From the NCBI RefSeq assembly GCF_900113005.1, contig NZ_FONW01000005.1:124001-188000 (forward strand): a stretch of DNA of 64,000 nt. Direction: 5' to 3'. Shown here one piece after another: positions 35,509 to 43,982 of this stretch. Under the pieces are notes generated by a model, which was given only the letters and a program-made list of their open reading frames with translations, searched no databases and was not told the DNA's origin. Numbering within the stretch: position 1 is the stretch's first letter; each line of letters begins with the position of its first letter. Made by a program: the position numbers and the translations under genes. This stretch comes from Sunxiuqinia elliptica (GTDB lineage Bacteria > Bacteroidota > Bacteroidia > Bacteroidales > Prolixibacteraceae).

Positions 35509-36642
35509 ATGAAGTACTATTTTATTGCAGGCGAAGCTTCTGGTGACTTACATGCATCAAATTTGATTGAAGCATTGAAAAAGCAAGATGCAGAAGCAGA
35601 TGTTCGTGGCTTTGGCGGAGAGCTGATGGAAGCTGCGGGTATGAGCTTGGTAAAGCATTATCGGGAAATGGCTTTTATGGGATTTATTCCGGTACTTCTG
35701 AACTTGAGAACCATCAAGCGAAATTTTAAAACTTGCGAAGCTGACTTGTTGAGTTTCAAACCTGACGTGTTGGTGCTGGTTGATTATCCTGGTTTCAATT
35801 TAAGAATGGCTGAGTTTGCTCAAAAGCATGGCATTCGTGTTTACTACTATATCTCACCAAAAATCTGGGCCTGGAAGAAACATCGTATCAAGCAAATTAA
35901 AGCTCATGTCGACGAGATGTTTACGATCCTTCCGTTTGAAACTGACTTTTATAAGGAGTTAGGGTATTCGGTGAATTATGTTGGAAACCCCGTGCTGGAC
36001 GCGGTGGTTAAAAGACCGGCCAAGCCTGATTTTGACACATTTATTGCTGAAAATAACTTACCATCAAAACCGATTGTTGCCTTGTTGCCGGGAAGTCGAT
36101 TGCAGGAAATTAACTCCCTATTGCCCCGAATGCTTGAAGCTGCCTCTGCTTTTTCAGAGGATTATCAGTTGGTGATAACCGCTGCACCTAATGTGGAGCT
36201 TTCGGTCTACGAAAAGCTAACGGATGGTTATGCTGTGCGTTTAGTTGAAAATCAAACCTACGAGGTGTTGCAGCAAGCTAAAGTTGCTGTTCTGGCCTCA
36301 GGAACAGTCTCGCTGGAAGCCGGTATTTTGCGTTGTCCGCAAATTGTATGTTACCGGATGGCGGGGGGCGCTTTCTTTTTCTGGATTGGTCAGAACGTAT
36401 TGAATATTTCCTGGGTATCATTGGTGAATTTGATTTTGAAAAAGGAAGCAGTAAGAGAATTGCTGCAACATCGTTGTTCGGTGACCAATATCCGACAGGA
36501 GTTGGGAAGGCTTTTGAATGAGTCAACTTATCGTAAAAGACAGTTGAACGATTATGAGGAGTTGCATCGCCAGCTAGGCGAAGCAGGAGCCTCGGAGCGG
36601 GCTGCCGCCATGATCATTGAGAAATTGAACGAAAAAAAGTAA
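35509..36642 (+). CDS. lpxB: Lipid-A-disaccharide synthase
   Basis: Peripheral membrane GT19 glycosyltransferase that joins UDP-2,3-diacylglucosamine and lipid X. 377 residues from the ATG at 35509, where the family begins (KYYFIAGEASGDLHA). Landmarks are GEASGD at the start, DYPGFNLR near 90, the ISPKIWAWK motif near 115, and the LLPGSRLQEI nucleotide loop near 200. An upstream in-frame extension of 37 codons lacks homology and is rejected. It lies upstream of gldFG, 39 bp apart. Confidence 0.96.
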   Translation: MKYYFIAGEASGDLHASNLIEALKKQDAEADVRGFGGELMEAAGMSLVKHYREMAFMGFIPVLLNLRTIKRNFKTCEADLLSFKPDVLVLVDYPGFNLRMAEFAQKHGIRVYYYISPKIWAWKKHRIKQIKAHVDEMFTILPFETDFYKELGYSVNYVGNPVLDAVVKRPAKPDFDTFIAENNLPSKPIVALLPGSRLQEINSLLPRMLEAASAFSEDYQLVITAAPNVELSVYEKLTDGYAVRLVENQTYEVLQQAKVAVLASGTVSLEAGILRCPQIVCYRMAGGAFFFWIGQNVLNISWVSLVNLILKKEAVRELLQHRCSVTNIRQELGRLLNESTYRKRQLNDYEELHRQLGEAGASERAAAMIIEKLNEKK

Positions 36643-36681
36643 TCTTTTTCTATCTTCGTTTGAGCAAAAACGAAACCAAGC

Positions 36682-39096
36682 ATGTACAGTTTATTTCGCA
36701 AGGAAATCACCGTTTTTTTTGGATCGCTTACTGGCTATTTAATTGCCTTTGTTTTTTTAATTGCCAATGGCTTGTTCTTGTGGGTATTACCCGGAAATTA
36801 CAACCTGTTGGATAATGGTTATGCAAGCCTGGATAGCTACTTTGCTTTGGCTCCATGGATTTTTCTATTTCTGGTTCCGGCCTTGACAATGCGTTTGTTT
36901 GCAGAGGAACGTCGATTGGGAACACTGGAAATTTTGGTGACCCACCCACTGTCGTTATTGCAATTGGTGTGGGCTAAATACCTGGCGGGGCTTGTCTTGG
37001 TCTTGATCTGTCTGCTTCCAACTTTAATTTATTTTTACTCCATTTATTGGTTGGGTAACCCGATAGGTAATTGGGATGGAGGAGCTGCCTGGGGATCATT
37101 TATTGGTCTGTTTTGTTTGGCTGCGGCCTATGTCGCCATTGGTGTCTTGGCTTCAGCATTGACTGACAACCCGGTAGTTGCTTTTGTGGTTGGCTTATTG
37201 GGTTCTTTTCTGGCTTATCTGGGATTCGAATTTGCCGCTTCATTAAATTGGACTCCGGCAATTAATGAGTTGCTAATCAACTTGGGGATCAATGAACATT
37301 ACTTGTCGATGAGCAGGGGAGTGATCGATTCGCGCGATGTAATTTATTTTCTGGCTTTTACTTTTACCTTGTTGGTCCTGACGAGCTTAATGATTCAGTC
37401 AAGACTGAAAGCATTAAAAACGCAGCTTAAAAAAATAGCTTGGCTAGTTGGTGGATTGGCGGTTTTGCTTGTCGTTTCTTCAAACTGGTTTTTCCGAGTC
37501 GATTTAACTGCTGAAAAACGCTATACCTTGTCTCCGGTGTCCGAGCAAATTATCGGTCAGTTGGAAGCTCCTGTTAAGGTGGATGTTTTTCTGGAAGGTG
37601 AGTTGCCTCCGGGCTTTCGAAAGTTACAACAAGCAGTTGTTGAGAAACTTCAGGATTTGAATTCGTATGCCGATTTTCGGATCCGCTTTGAAAAGCTGGA
37701 TCCGTACGAACTGGTCAATACTTCGAAGGAGCAAGAAAAATTGTTTGATCGCCTGGTGAGTTTGGGCTTACGTCCGACTGATTTGCGCCTACAGCGTGAT
37801 GAGGGAACCGTAACCAAGCTGATTTTCCCGGGAGCAGTTATCAAATACAAAGATTACGATATAGGTATAAACTTTTTGAAAAATAACCCTTCGTTATCAG
37901 CTGAAGAGAACCTGAATCAATCGATTGAGACCCTGGAGTACGAGTTGATGCGTGCGTTTAAGCAATTGGTTGACGATAACCGTCCTGAGCTTGCTTTTCT
38001 GGGAGGACATGGAGAATTGGATGAGCCGGAAACCCGGGATATCCGCCAAACTTTATCCGAGAACTTTACAATTTCAGATTTGAGCGCAAGTGATCTTTTC
38101 CATCGAGATACTTTGCCTGATGTACTTGTTATTGCTGATCCTGTCCGGGCTTTTCCGGAGCCCGATAAGTTTTTGCTTGATCAATATCTGATGCGAGGGG
38201 GCAAACTGGTGTGGCTGCTTGATCCGGTTCAGGTAAGTTTGGATAGCCTGAGTAGGGGGGAGACAACTATTGCTTTTCCTCGTGATCTGAATTTGAATGA
38301 TCAGTTATTTCGCTATGGTGTTCGCATTAATACCAACTTGGTTCAGGATGTTGAATGCCTGATGATTCCTGTTAACACGGCACCAGTAGGAAGTGCCCCG
38401 AAATATACTCCGGCTCCTTGGTATTATTCGCCATTGCTAAGTCCGGCACAAGATCATGAACTGAGCCGCAACCTTAATCGGGTGAAAGCGGAGTTTGTGA
38501 GTTCCATTGATTTGGTTGGGAATGATGAGCAAGTCAGAAAGTCAGTTATTTTGCATACTTCGGCTTACTCCCGAAGTGTACAAACTCCCCTTGAGGTTAG
38601 CTTGCAAAGCATCAATAATCCACCTTCGCAAAGTTTGTTTAACGAACAAAAGCTAGCTGTTGGCGTGTTATTGGAAGGGCAGTTTCAGTCTGTTTTCAAA
38701 AACCGGGTACTCACTGATTTTAATGCGCAACGTATTCCAGTGGTGGAGCAGTCAAAAAATGCAAAAATGATTGTGCTGGCTGATGGAAGTTTAATCGCGA
38801 ACCAAGTGTCCCGAAGAAATGGGCAAATTCAAACCCTTCCTTTAGGCTACGATCGCTACTCGCAACAGACCTTTGGGAACCGGGATTTTCTGGTCAATGC
38901 CATCAATTATTTGTGCGATGAAGACGGATTGATGGCTTTACGGTCGCAAGCGTTCAAAATTCGCTTGCTGGATAAAGTGAAAATTAGGGAGCAGCGCTTC
39001 TTCTGGCAGTTAATAAATGTGGTTTTACCTTTGTTGGTAATTGCCTTGTTTGGGGTGATTTTCAATGTGATTCGAAGGTACCGTTATAGCCGTTAA
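36682..39096 (+). CDS. GldF-GldG fusion, gliding-motility-type ABC transporter subunit
   Basis: 804 residues joining two proteins that are separate in Flavobacterium. Residues 1-245 are the ABC-2 permease GldF, with six helices and the EERRLGTLEILVTHPLS motif. After a helix at about 250-270 comes GldG (ADLTAEKRYTLSPVS-like start at about 273, GGHGELDEPE near 443), ending with a C-terminal helix near 780. The GldA-type ATPase gene is not in the window. The fused form occurs in non-gliding Bacteroidota too, so this does not prove gliding. The exported substrate is unknown. Confidence 0.88.
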   Translation: MYSLFRKEITVFFGSLTGYLIAFVFLIANGLFLWVLPGNYNLLDNGYASLDSYFALAPWIFLFLVPALTMRLFAEERRLGTLEILVTHPLSLLQLVWAKYLAGLVLVLICLLPTLIYFYSIYWLGNPIGNWDGGAAWGSFIGLFCLAAAYVAIGVLASALTDNPVVAFVVGLLGSFLAYLGFEFAASLNWTPAINELLINLGINEHYLSMSRGVIDSRDVIYFLAFTFTLLVLTSLMIQSRLKALKTQLKKIAWLVGGLAVLLVVSSNWFFRVDLTAEKRYTLSPVSEQIIGQLEAPVKVDVFLEGELPPGFRKLQQAVVEKLQDLNSYADFRIRFEKLDPYELVNTSKEQEKLFDRLVSLGLRPTDLRLQRDEGTVTKLIFPGAVIKYKDYDIGINFLKNNPSLSAEENLNQSIETLEYELMRAFKQLVDDNRPELAFLGGHGELDEPETRDIRQTLSENFTISDLSASDLFHRDTLPDVLVIADPVRAFPEPDKFLLDQYLMRGGKLVWLLDPVQVSLDSLSRGETTIAFPRDLNLNDQLFRYGVRINTNLVQDVECLMIPVNTAPVGSAPKYTPAPWYYSPLLSPAQDHELSRNLNRVKAEFVSSIDLVGNDEQVRKSVILHTSAYSRSVQTPLEVSLQSINNPPSQSLFNEQKLAVGVLLEGQFQSVFKNRVLTDFNAQRIPVVEQSKNAKMIVLADGSLIANQVSRRNGQIQTLPLGYDRYSQQTFGNRDFLVNAINYLCDEDGLMALRSQAFKIRLLDKVKIREQRFFWQLINVVLPLLVIALFGVIFNVIRRYRYSR

Positions 39097-39226
39097 TTAC
39101 TTTGTATAAAAACTGCCAGGAAAGCATAGGTTTAAAAATGCAAAGTTTGTATATTCGTATGATTGTGCACCGAAATCGTTCGTTAAAAGCACGGGAAAAT
39201 AGGTCAAAAATTTAAAATAGATATCA

Positions 39227-40357
39227 ATGAAATTTGTTGTTTCCAGTACCGAATTACTGAGTCATCTGAATGCCATCAGTAAGGTGATTAGTTCAAAAAA
39301 TACATTACCCATCTTGGATAATTATTTATTTCAACTGGAAGATAATCGCTTGACGATTACTGCTTCGGACTTAGAGTCGACATTAATAACCAGCCTCGAA
39401 TTGGATAATACAGAAGGAAATGGTGATGTTGCAGTTCCGGCCAAGTTGCTGAATGATACCCTGAAAGAGTTTCCAGAGCAACCACTGACTTTTCAGATTA
39501 ATACTGAAACATCAGCTATTGATATTTATTCGGAGAACGGTAAATTCAGTATTGTTGGTCAAAATGGGGAAGATTTCCCAGAGCTTCCAGAATTGAAAGA
39601 AGAAGCAACTGCAACCATCGAAGTGAATCACGATGTACTGTTTAATGGAATTACCAAAACCTTATTCGCAACTGCTGACGATGAGTTGCGTCCGGTGATG
39701 AATGGTATTTTCATTGAATTGGGAACAGAGGATTTAACCTTTGTGGCTTCTGATGCACACAAATTGGTTCGTTACAAGCGTAGCGATGCCAAGGCAGAAG
39801 TGGAGTCGTCTTTTATTCTGCCTAAAAAACCAGCTGCTTTGCTGAAGAACTTGCTTCCAAAAGAAGAGTTTGATGTGAAGCTTCAGTTTGATGATAAAAA
39901 TGCCTTTTTTACCTTAAGCAACTACAAGTTGATTTGTCGTTTGGTAGAAGGTAATTATCCAAGTTACAACTCCGTAATTCCGACCAACAACTCCAATAAA
40001 ATGATTGTTGACCGTTTGGAATTGTACAATACAATTAGACGGGTATCTGTATTTGCCAACCAGGCAAGTAACCTGATAAAAATGCATATTGACGATAACC
40101 AATTGGTGGTTTCTGCTCAGGATGTCGATTTCTCAATTTCAGCTGTCGAGCGTTTGAAATGTCAATACGAAGGCGATGAAATTGAAATTGGCTTTAAATC
40201 TACTTTCCTACAGGAAATTTTGTCAAATCTTTCTTCAGGTGATGTGAAAGTGGAGCTTTCAGATCCAACGCGTGCCGGCTTATTGCTGCCTGCTGAAAAG
40301 GATTTTGAAGAAGAAGATGTGTTGATGCTACTCATGCCAATGATGATTAATGCGTAA
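39227..40357 (+). CDS. dnaN: DNA polymerase III beta subunit (sliding clamp)
   Basis: 376 residues, three repeated clamp domains of about 120 residues each; the N-terminus MKFVVSSTELL and the C-terminal LLMPMMINA correspond to the family ends (E. coli ...VMPMRL). It forms the ring-shaped processivity factor for the replicase. No dnaA or origin-like box cluster was seen beside it, so it is not in the classical dnaA-dnaN position. Its own terminator follows. Confidence 0.97.
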   Translation: MKFVVSSTELLSHLNAISKVISSKNTLPILDNYLFQLEDNRLTITASDLESTLITSLELDNTEGNGDVAVPAKLLNDTLKEFPEQPLTFQINTETSAIDIYSENGKFSIVGQNGEDFPELPELKEEATATIEVNHDVLFNGITKTLFATADDELRPVMNGIFIELGTEDLTFVASDAHKLVRYKRSDAKAEVESSFILPKKPAALLKNLLPKEEFDVKLQFDDKNAFFTLSNYKLICRLVEGNYPSYNSVIPTNNSNKMIVDRLELYNTIRRVSVFANQASNLIKMHIDDNQLVVSAQDVDFSISAVERLKCQYEGDEIEIGFKSTFLQEILSNLSSGDVKVELSDPTRAGLLLPAEKDFEEEDVLMLLMPMMINA

Positions 40358-40378
40358 ATTGTAACTGAATAACATGCT

Positions 40379-40413
40379 AAAACCTAACAAGATTTGTTTT
40401 GTTAGGTTTTTTT
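40379..40413 (+). terminator. Terminator of dnaN
   Basis: A 12-bp perfect stem (AAAACCTAACAA / TTGTTAGGTTTT) with an 8-nt loop and a T run, 21 bp after the stop. Confidence 0.93.
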
Positions 40414-40473
40414 GTTTTAGTTAATCTAAAAAATAGCTTGCAGCAACAGGTGTAAGCCAAAATGTAAAAAGAA

Positions 40474-41277
40474 ATGAACTTAAATTTAAAGAACCCACTG
40501 GTTTTTCTAGACCTTGAAACCACGGGGATCAATGTTGTAACCGATCGTATTGTCGAAATAGCATTATTAAAAATACACCCGGATGGAAGGGAAGAGGAAC
40601 GCGATTTACGAATCAATCCAGAGATGCCTATTCCAGAACAATCCAGCAAAATTCATGGTATCTATGATGATGATGTGAAAGATGCTCCAACCTTTAAGGA
40701 AGTGGCGAAGACCTTGGCTAACTTTCTGGAAGGTGCTGATTTAGCCGGGTTTAACTCAAATCGTTTTGACATTCCTCTGTTGGCCGAAGAGTTTCTTCGG
40801 GTCGGAGTAGATGTCGATTTTAAAAAGCGTAAGTTTATTGATGTTCAGGCTATTTTCCATAAAATGGAGAAAAGGACTTTGGCGGCTGCTTTCAAGTTTT
40901 ATTGCCATCAGGAGTTGGTGGATGCCCACAGTGCTATGGCAGATACCAAAGCCACCTATGATGTGCTGAAAGCTCAGTTAGATGTTTATGAGGAAACAGA
41001 GTATGAAGACAATAAAGGTATTAAAACTGTGCCTATTAAGAACGATGTTAATGCCTTGAGTGAATTTTCTTCTTACGATCGGAATGTTGATTTCGTTGGA
41101 AGAATTGTTTATGATGAGAATGGTGTCGAGGTCTTTAACTTTGGGAAAAACAAAGGTGTACCGGTCGAAAAAGTTTTACGTGAGCAGCCTGGTTATTTTG
41201 GCTGGATTATCAACAGCGAATTTCCGCTTTACACCAAGAAAGTACTGACAGCCATTAAGCTTCGGATGAAGGATTGA
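40474..41277 (+). CDS. DnaQ-like DEDDh 3'-5' exonuclease
   Basis: 267 residues. Exo I motif FLDLETTG (Asp13, Glu15), Exo II region GFNSNRFDIPLL near 98, and Exo III with HSAMADTKATYD near 150 (His and Asp of the DEDDh set). A C-terminal ~80-residue extension (FNFGKNKGVPVEKVL, GYFGWI) is typical of Bacteroidota exonucleases annotated as polymerase III epsilon-like. Proofreading or repair role; whether it is the replicase epsilon subunit is not decidable here. It lies directly after dnaN but behind its terminator. Confidence 0.9.
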   Translation: MNLNLKNPLVFLDLETTGINVVTDRIVEIALLKIHPDGREEERDLRINPEMPIPEQSSKIHGIYDDDVKDAPTFKEVAKTLANFLEGADLAGFNSNRFDIPLLAEEFLRVGVDVDFKKRKFIDVQAIFHKMEKRTLAAAFKFYCHQELVDAHSAMADTKATYDVLKAQLDVYEETEYEDNKGIKTVPIKNDVNALSEFSSYDRNVDFVGRIVYDENGVEVFNFGKNKGVPVEKVLREQPGYFGWIINSEFPLYTKKVLTAIKLRMKD

Positions 41278-41327
41278 TCCTGAAATCGCTGGCTTTAAGC
41301 AGATAACTTTAACAAAATACGAAGCCA

Positions 41328-41942
41328 ATGAAAATCATTTGTATCGGACGAAATTACAGTGAACATGTTCGGGAGTTGAACAATGAGATACCGGATGAAC
41401 CGGTTATTTTCATGAAACCAGACTCGGCCCTATTGCGGAACAACGACCCTTTCTACATTCCTGACTTTAGCGAGGATGTTCATTATGAGTGTGAGTTGAT
41501 TGTTCGCATTAACCGCTTGGGTAAAAACATTGAACCACGCTTTGCCAACCGCTATTTCGATGAAGTTGGCTTGGGTGTTGATTTTACTGCGCGTGATTTG
41601 CAAAATATGCTAAAGGACAAAGGTTTGCCTTGGGAGAAAGCAAAGGCGTTTGACCGGTCGGCTGTCATTTCTTCAAGCTTTGTTGCCAAAGAGGAATTAC
41701 CCGATTTAAACTCCATCAAATTTCAGCTAAAAAAGAATGGAGAGTTGGTACAACGTGGCGATTCGGCTTACATGCTTTTTGCCATTGATGAGTTGATTAG
41801 CCAGGTCTCGAAGTACTTTACTCTTAAAATTGGTGATCTGATTTATACCGGAACTCCGGCAGGAGTTGGGCCTGTGGCTATTGGCGATCGCTTGGAAGGC
41901 TTTTTGGAAGGTAAAAAGCTCTTCGATTTCGAAGTGAAATAA
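41328..41942 (+). CDS. Fumarylacetoacetate hydrolase-family protein
   Basis: 204 residues, the single-domain YcgM/FAHD1-like size. Starts KIICIGRNYSEH, with the metal site set by Glu residues in DVHYECELIVRI and an Asp in VDFTARDLQ, then the GTPAGVGP motif near 182. Members hydrolyse acylpyruvates or decarboxylate oxaloacetate. Substrate not assignable. It begins 50 bp after the exonuclease gene, probably cotranscribed. Confidence 0.92.
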   Translation: MKIICIGRNYSEHVRELNNEIPDEPVIFMKPDSALLRNNDPFYIPDFSEDVHYECELIVRINRLGKNIEPRFANRYFDEVGLGVDFTARDLQNMLKDKGLPWEKAKAFDRSAVISSSFVAKEELPDLNSIKFQLKKNGELVQRGDSAYMLFAIDELISQVSKYFTLKIGDLIYTGTPAGVGPVAIGDRLEGFLEGKKLFDFEVK

Positions 41943-41975
41943 TTCAGGAAAAAGGAAAAAAATTTACAATAGAAC

Positions 41976-42022
41976 AAGCCGAATTTTCAAGCCAAGCTAA
42001 CTGGTTTGAGAATTCGGCTTTT
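41976..42022 (+). terminator. Terminator after the FAH-family gene
   Basis: A 10-bp outer stem (AAGCCGAATT / AATTCGGCTT) extended by TCAA/TTGA with a larger loop, followed by a T-rich tail, 33 bp past the stop. Confidence 0.8.
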
Positions 42023-42075
42023 GTGTTTTCTGATTGGCAGGTTTCGAGCGAGCTCATCCTTACTATTGGTGCTGT

Positions 42076-42272
42076 CCTGCAATGGATCGAGGTTCCCTGC
42101 GTTAGTCCGAGGCGTTCTGCGTTGGTTTTTTGCTTTCCTGCGCCGCAGGATTCATTAATGCTATTGCAGGACGGTAATAAAGATCGCAGGGACTTGAAAA
42201 AATGAAGCAGGGCGGCAGCAATAGCTGCAGGAAAGGGGAAAGCTGTTGCAGGATAATAAAAGAAGTCGCAGG
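42076..42272. repeat. Phased pentamer array: CCTGC x4 then GCAGG x7 at 20/21-bp spacing
   Basis: CCTGC starts at 42076, 42096, 42116 (one mismatch, TCTGC) and 42137. GCAGG starts at 42145, 42166, 42186, 42207, 42227, 42248 and 42268, giving steps of 21, 20, 21, 20, 21, 20. The orientation flips at the perfect dyad TCCTGCG-C-CGCAGGA (42136-42150), and the arms are placed symmetrically around it. Sequence between the pentamers is not conserved, and the period is not a multiple of three, so it is not a coding repeat. It lies between the converging FAH and GH20 genes. Function unknown. Confidence 0.85.
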
Positions 42273-42284
42273 AGCCGGTAAATG

Positions 42285-42316
42285 AAAAAGGCTGCCCGTT
42301 TAAGACAGCCTTTTTC
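42285..42316 (-). terminator. Terminator of the GH20 gene
   Basis: On the minus strand a 10-bp stem (AAAAAGGCTG / CAGCCTTTTT) with a 10-nt loop, flanked by T residues, a few bases past the hexosaminidase stop. Confidence 0.82.
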
Positions 42317-42322
42317 GATAAA

Positions 42323-43867
42323 TTATTTGTTCCAGGGAACGAGTTTTGATCGGTAATAATTGATTCCCCAAGTATCGTATTGATTGCCATGAGCAGCTAG
42401 GCGAACTTTGTATTCATCCCAGCTTTTTCCTTCAGTTGGCGACCAGCCAATTTCAGCATATCCAGCTAAACGAGGGAATACCAGGTACTCCATATCGGCC
42501 CGATTGGTAACGGTTTCAGTCCACAGAGGAGCTTCAATTCCCAGAATATTATCGCGGCCAATTTCTTTTTCCAGTTTGACTGGATCCCAGTCGTAGCCAG
42601 TATCTACTTCTACATACCCAGCCCAGTGCAAACCTAGTGGCGACAAAGAGTCGTATTGCATGTCCAGGTAGGCTTTTTTAGCTGGTGACATAATCACTTT
42701 TACACCTTGCTGAACGGCGTTTTTAGCATTCTCAGCACTTGACCAGTATTGAGCAATACTACGCTTATCCAATTTAGCGAGCGTTACTTCATCCCAGCCA
42801 ATCATGGTTTTCCCGTGGGCATAAACGAGGTCTTGTACCCGTTCGATAAAAGGAATGTAGTCTTCTTTTTTGGTTACATGTGATTCATCTCCACCGATGT
42901 GGATGTAAGGGCCGGGAGTTAGTGATGCCAACTCTCCAATCACATCATCGATAAATGCATAGGTAATTTCCTTGTCGGTACAGAGGGTGCTAAAACCAAC
43001 TTCAGTTCCGGTATAAAGCTCCGTGGCTTTACCATCGCAGTTGAGTTCAGCATACGACGCCAGCGCTGCATTGGTATGGCCAGGCATATCAATTTCAGGA
43101 ATGATGGTAATGAAGCGCTCAGCAGCGTAGTTCACCAAATCAGTATATTGTTCCTGGGTGAAGAAACCACCTTCGCCACCGCCAACTTCGGTGCTTCCAC
43201 CAATTTCGGTCAGCTTTGGCCACGATTTAATTTCAATGCGCCAGCCTTGGTCATCAGTCAGGTGAAGGTGTAGAACGTTAAACTTGTAGTAAGCCATCAG
43301 GTCCATAAAGTGCTTCACATCTTCGGCTCCTAAAAAGTGACGGGCTACATCAAGCATGGTGCCACGGAATTCATATTCCGGGAAGTCGTGAATTGTTCCG
43401 GTTGGAATCATCCAATCAGCTTGTTGAACGCTACTACTTGCTATGGAAAGCGGTAACAGCTGACGAATCGTTTGAATTCCGCGGAAAGCTCCTTCTGCCT
43501 TGTTGACTTGAAGGGTTAGCAGTTTTTTGTCGATTTGTAATGCATAGCCTTCATTTCCTAATTCAGAATCATTGGTTGTGGTCAGGAAGATACCTTCAGA
43601 GGGGGCTTCGCTGACCGCTTCGACGGTCAATTGAAAGCCAGTGGCAGGAGTTAGCTTGTCTTGCAGGTATTGGGCTGTTGCTTCAAGGTTTGAGCCTGCC
43701 TGAACATAGATCTTGGTTTGCTCGGATAGTCGAAAAGCTTTCCCGGTAGCCGTAACGGATACTGGCTTGGGAATAACGTTGTTTTGGGTTAAATCGGTTG
43801 GCTCCTCGGGTGCGCAGGAAAGCAACCCAGAGATAATCGCCAAAAGGAGTAAAACGTTTTTGTTCAT
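42323..43867 (-). CDS. GH20 beta-N-acetylhexosaminidase, lipoprotein
   Basis: 514 residues. Leader with lipobox LLSC (Cys18), an N-terminal GH20b-like domain to about 150, then the TIM-barrel: HLTDDQGWRIEIKSWP near 202 and the catalytic Asp-Glu pair in HIGGDESH (Asp327, Glu328). Releases terminal GlcNAc or GalNAc by substrate-assisted catalysis, in the periplasm or at the cell surface. It stands alone and is not inside a SusCD cassette. Confidence 0.95.
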   Translation of the reverse strand: MNKNVLLLLAIISGLLSCAPEEPTDLTQNNVIPKPVSVTATGKAFRLSEQTKIYVQAGSNLEATAQYLQDKLTPATGFQLTVEAVSEAPSEGIFLTTTNDSELGNEGYALQIDKKLLTLQVNKAEGAFRGIQTIRQLLPLSIASSSVQQADWMIPTGTIHDFPEYEFRGTMLDVARHFLGAEDVKHFMDLMAYYKFNVLHLHLTDDQGWRIEIKSWPKLTEIGGSTEVGGGEGGFFTQEQYTDLVNYAAERFITIIPEIDMPGHTNAALASYAELNCDGKATELYTGTEVGFSTLCTDKEITYAFIDDVIGELASLTPGPYIHIGGDESHVTKKEDYIPFIERVQDLVYAHGKTMIGWDEVTLAKLDKRSIAQYWSSAENAKNAVQQGVKVIMSPAKKAYLDMQYDSLSPLGLHWAGYVEVDTGYDWDPVKLEKEIGRDNILGIEAPLWTETVTNRADMEYLVFPRLAGYAEIGWSPTEGKSWDEYKVRLAAHGNQYDTWGINYYRSKLVPWNK

Positions 43868-43982
43868 GGTTGAATTTTTCTATGATTTAGTTCAAAAATA
43901 ATTGGGACTAAGGTATAAAAAACATGGCTATTATTATAGCAAATAAAGAGCGCTGTTAAAACAAATTAGCTTAGTTAACTCT

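Noticed and set aside
36682-39096. Proof that the organism glides
   Set aside because: GldF/GldG-like transporters occur in non-gliding Bacteroidota, and no other gliding genes are in the window.
39097-39226. Replication origin next to dnaN
   Set aside because: Only 130 bp, with no DnaA-box cluster, no AT-rich unwinding repeats and no dnaA gene.
42076-42272. CRISPR array
   Set aside because: The repeated unit is only five bases and the spacers are about 15 bp; CRISPR repeats are over 20 bp and no cas genes are present.
42023-42390. ORFs on both strands across the pentamer array
   Set aside because: The repeat period is not a multiple of three, no frame shows protein-like composition or a start context, and the area lies between two terminators.
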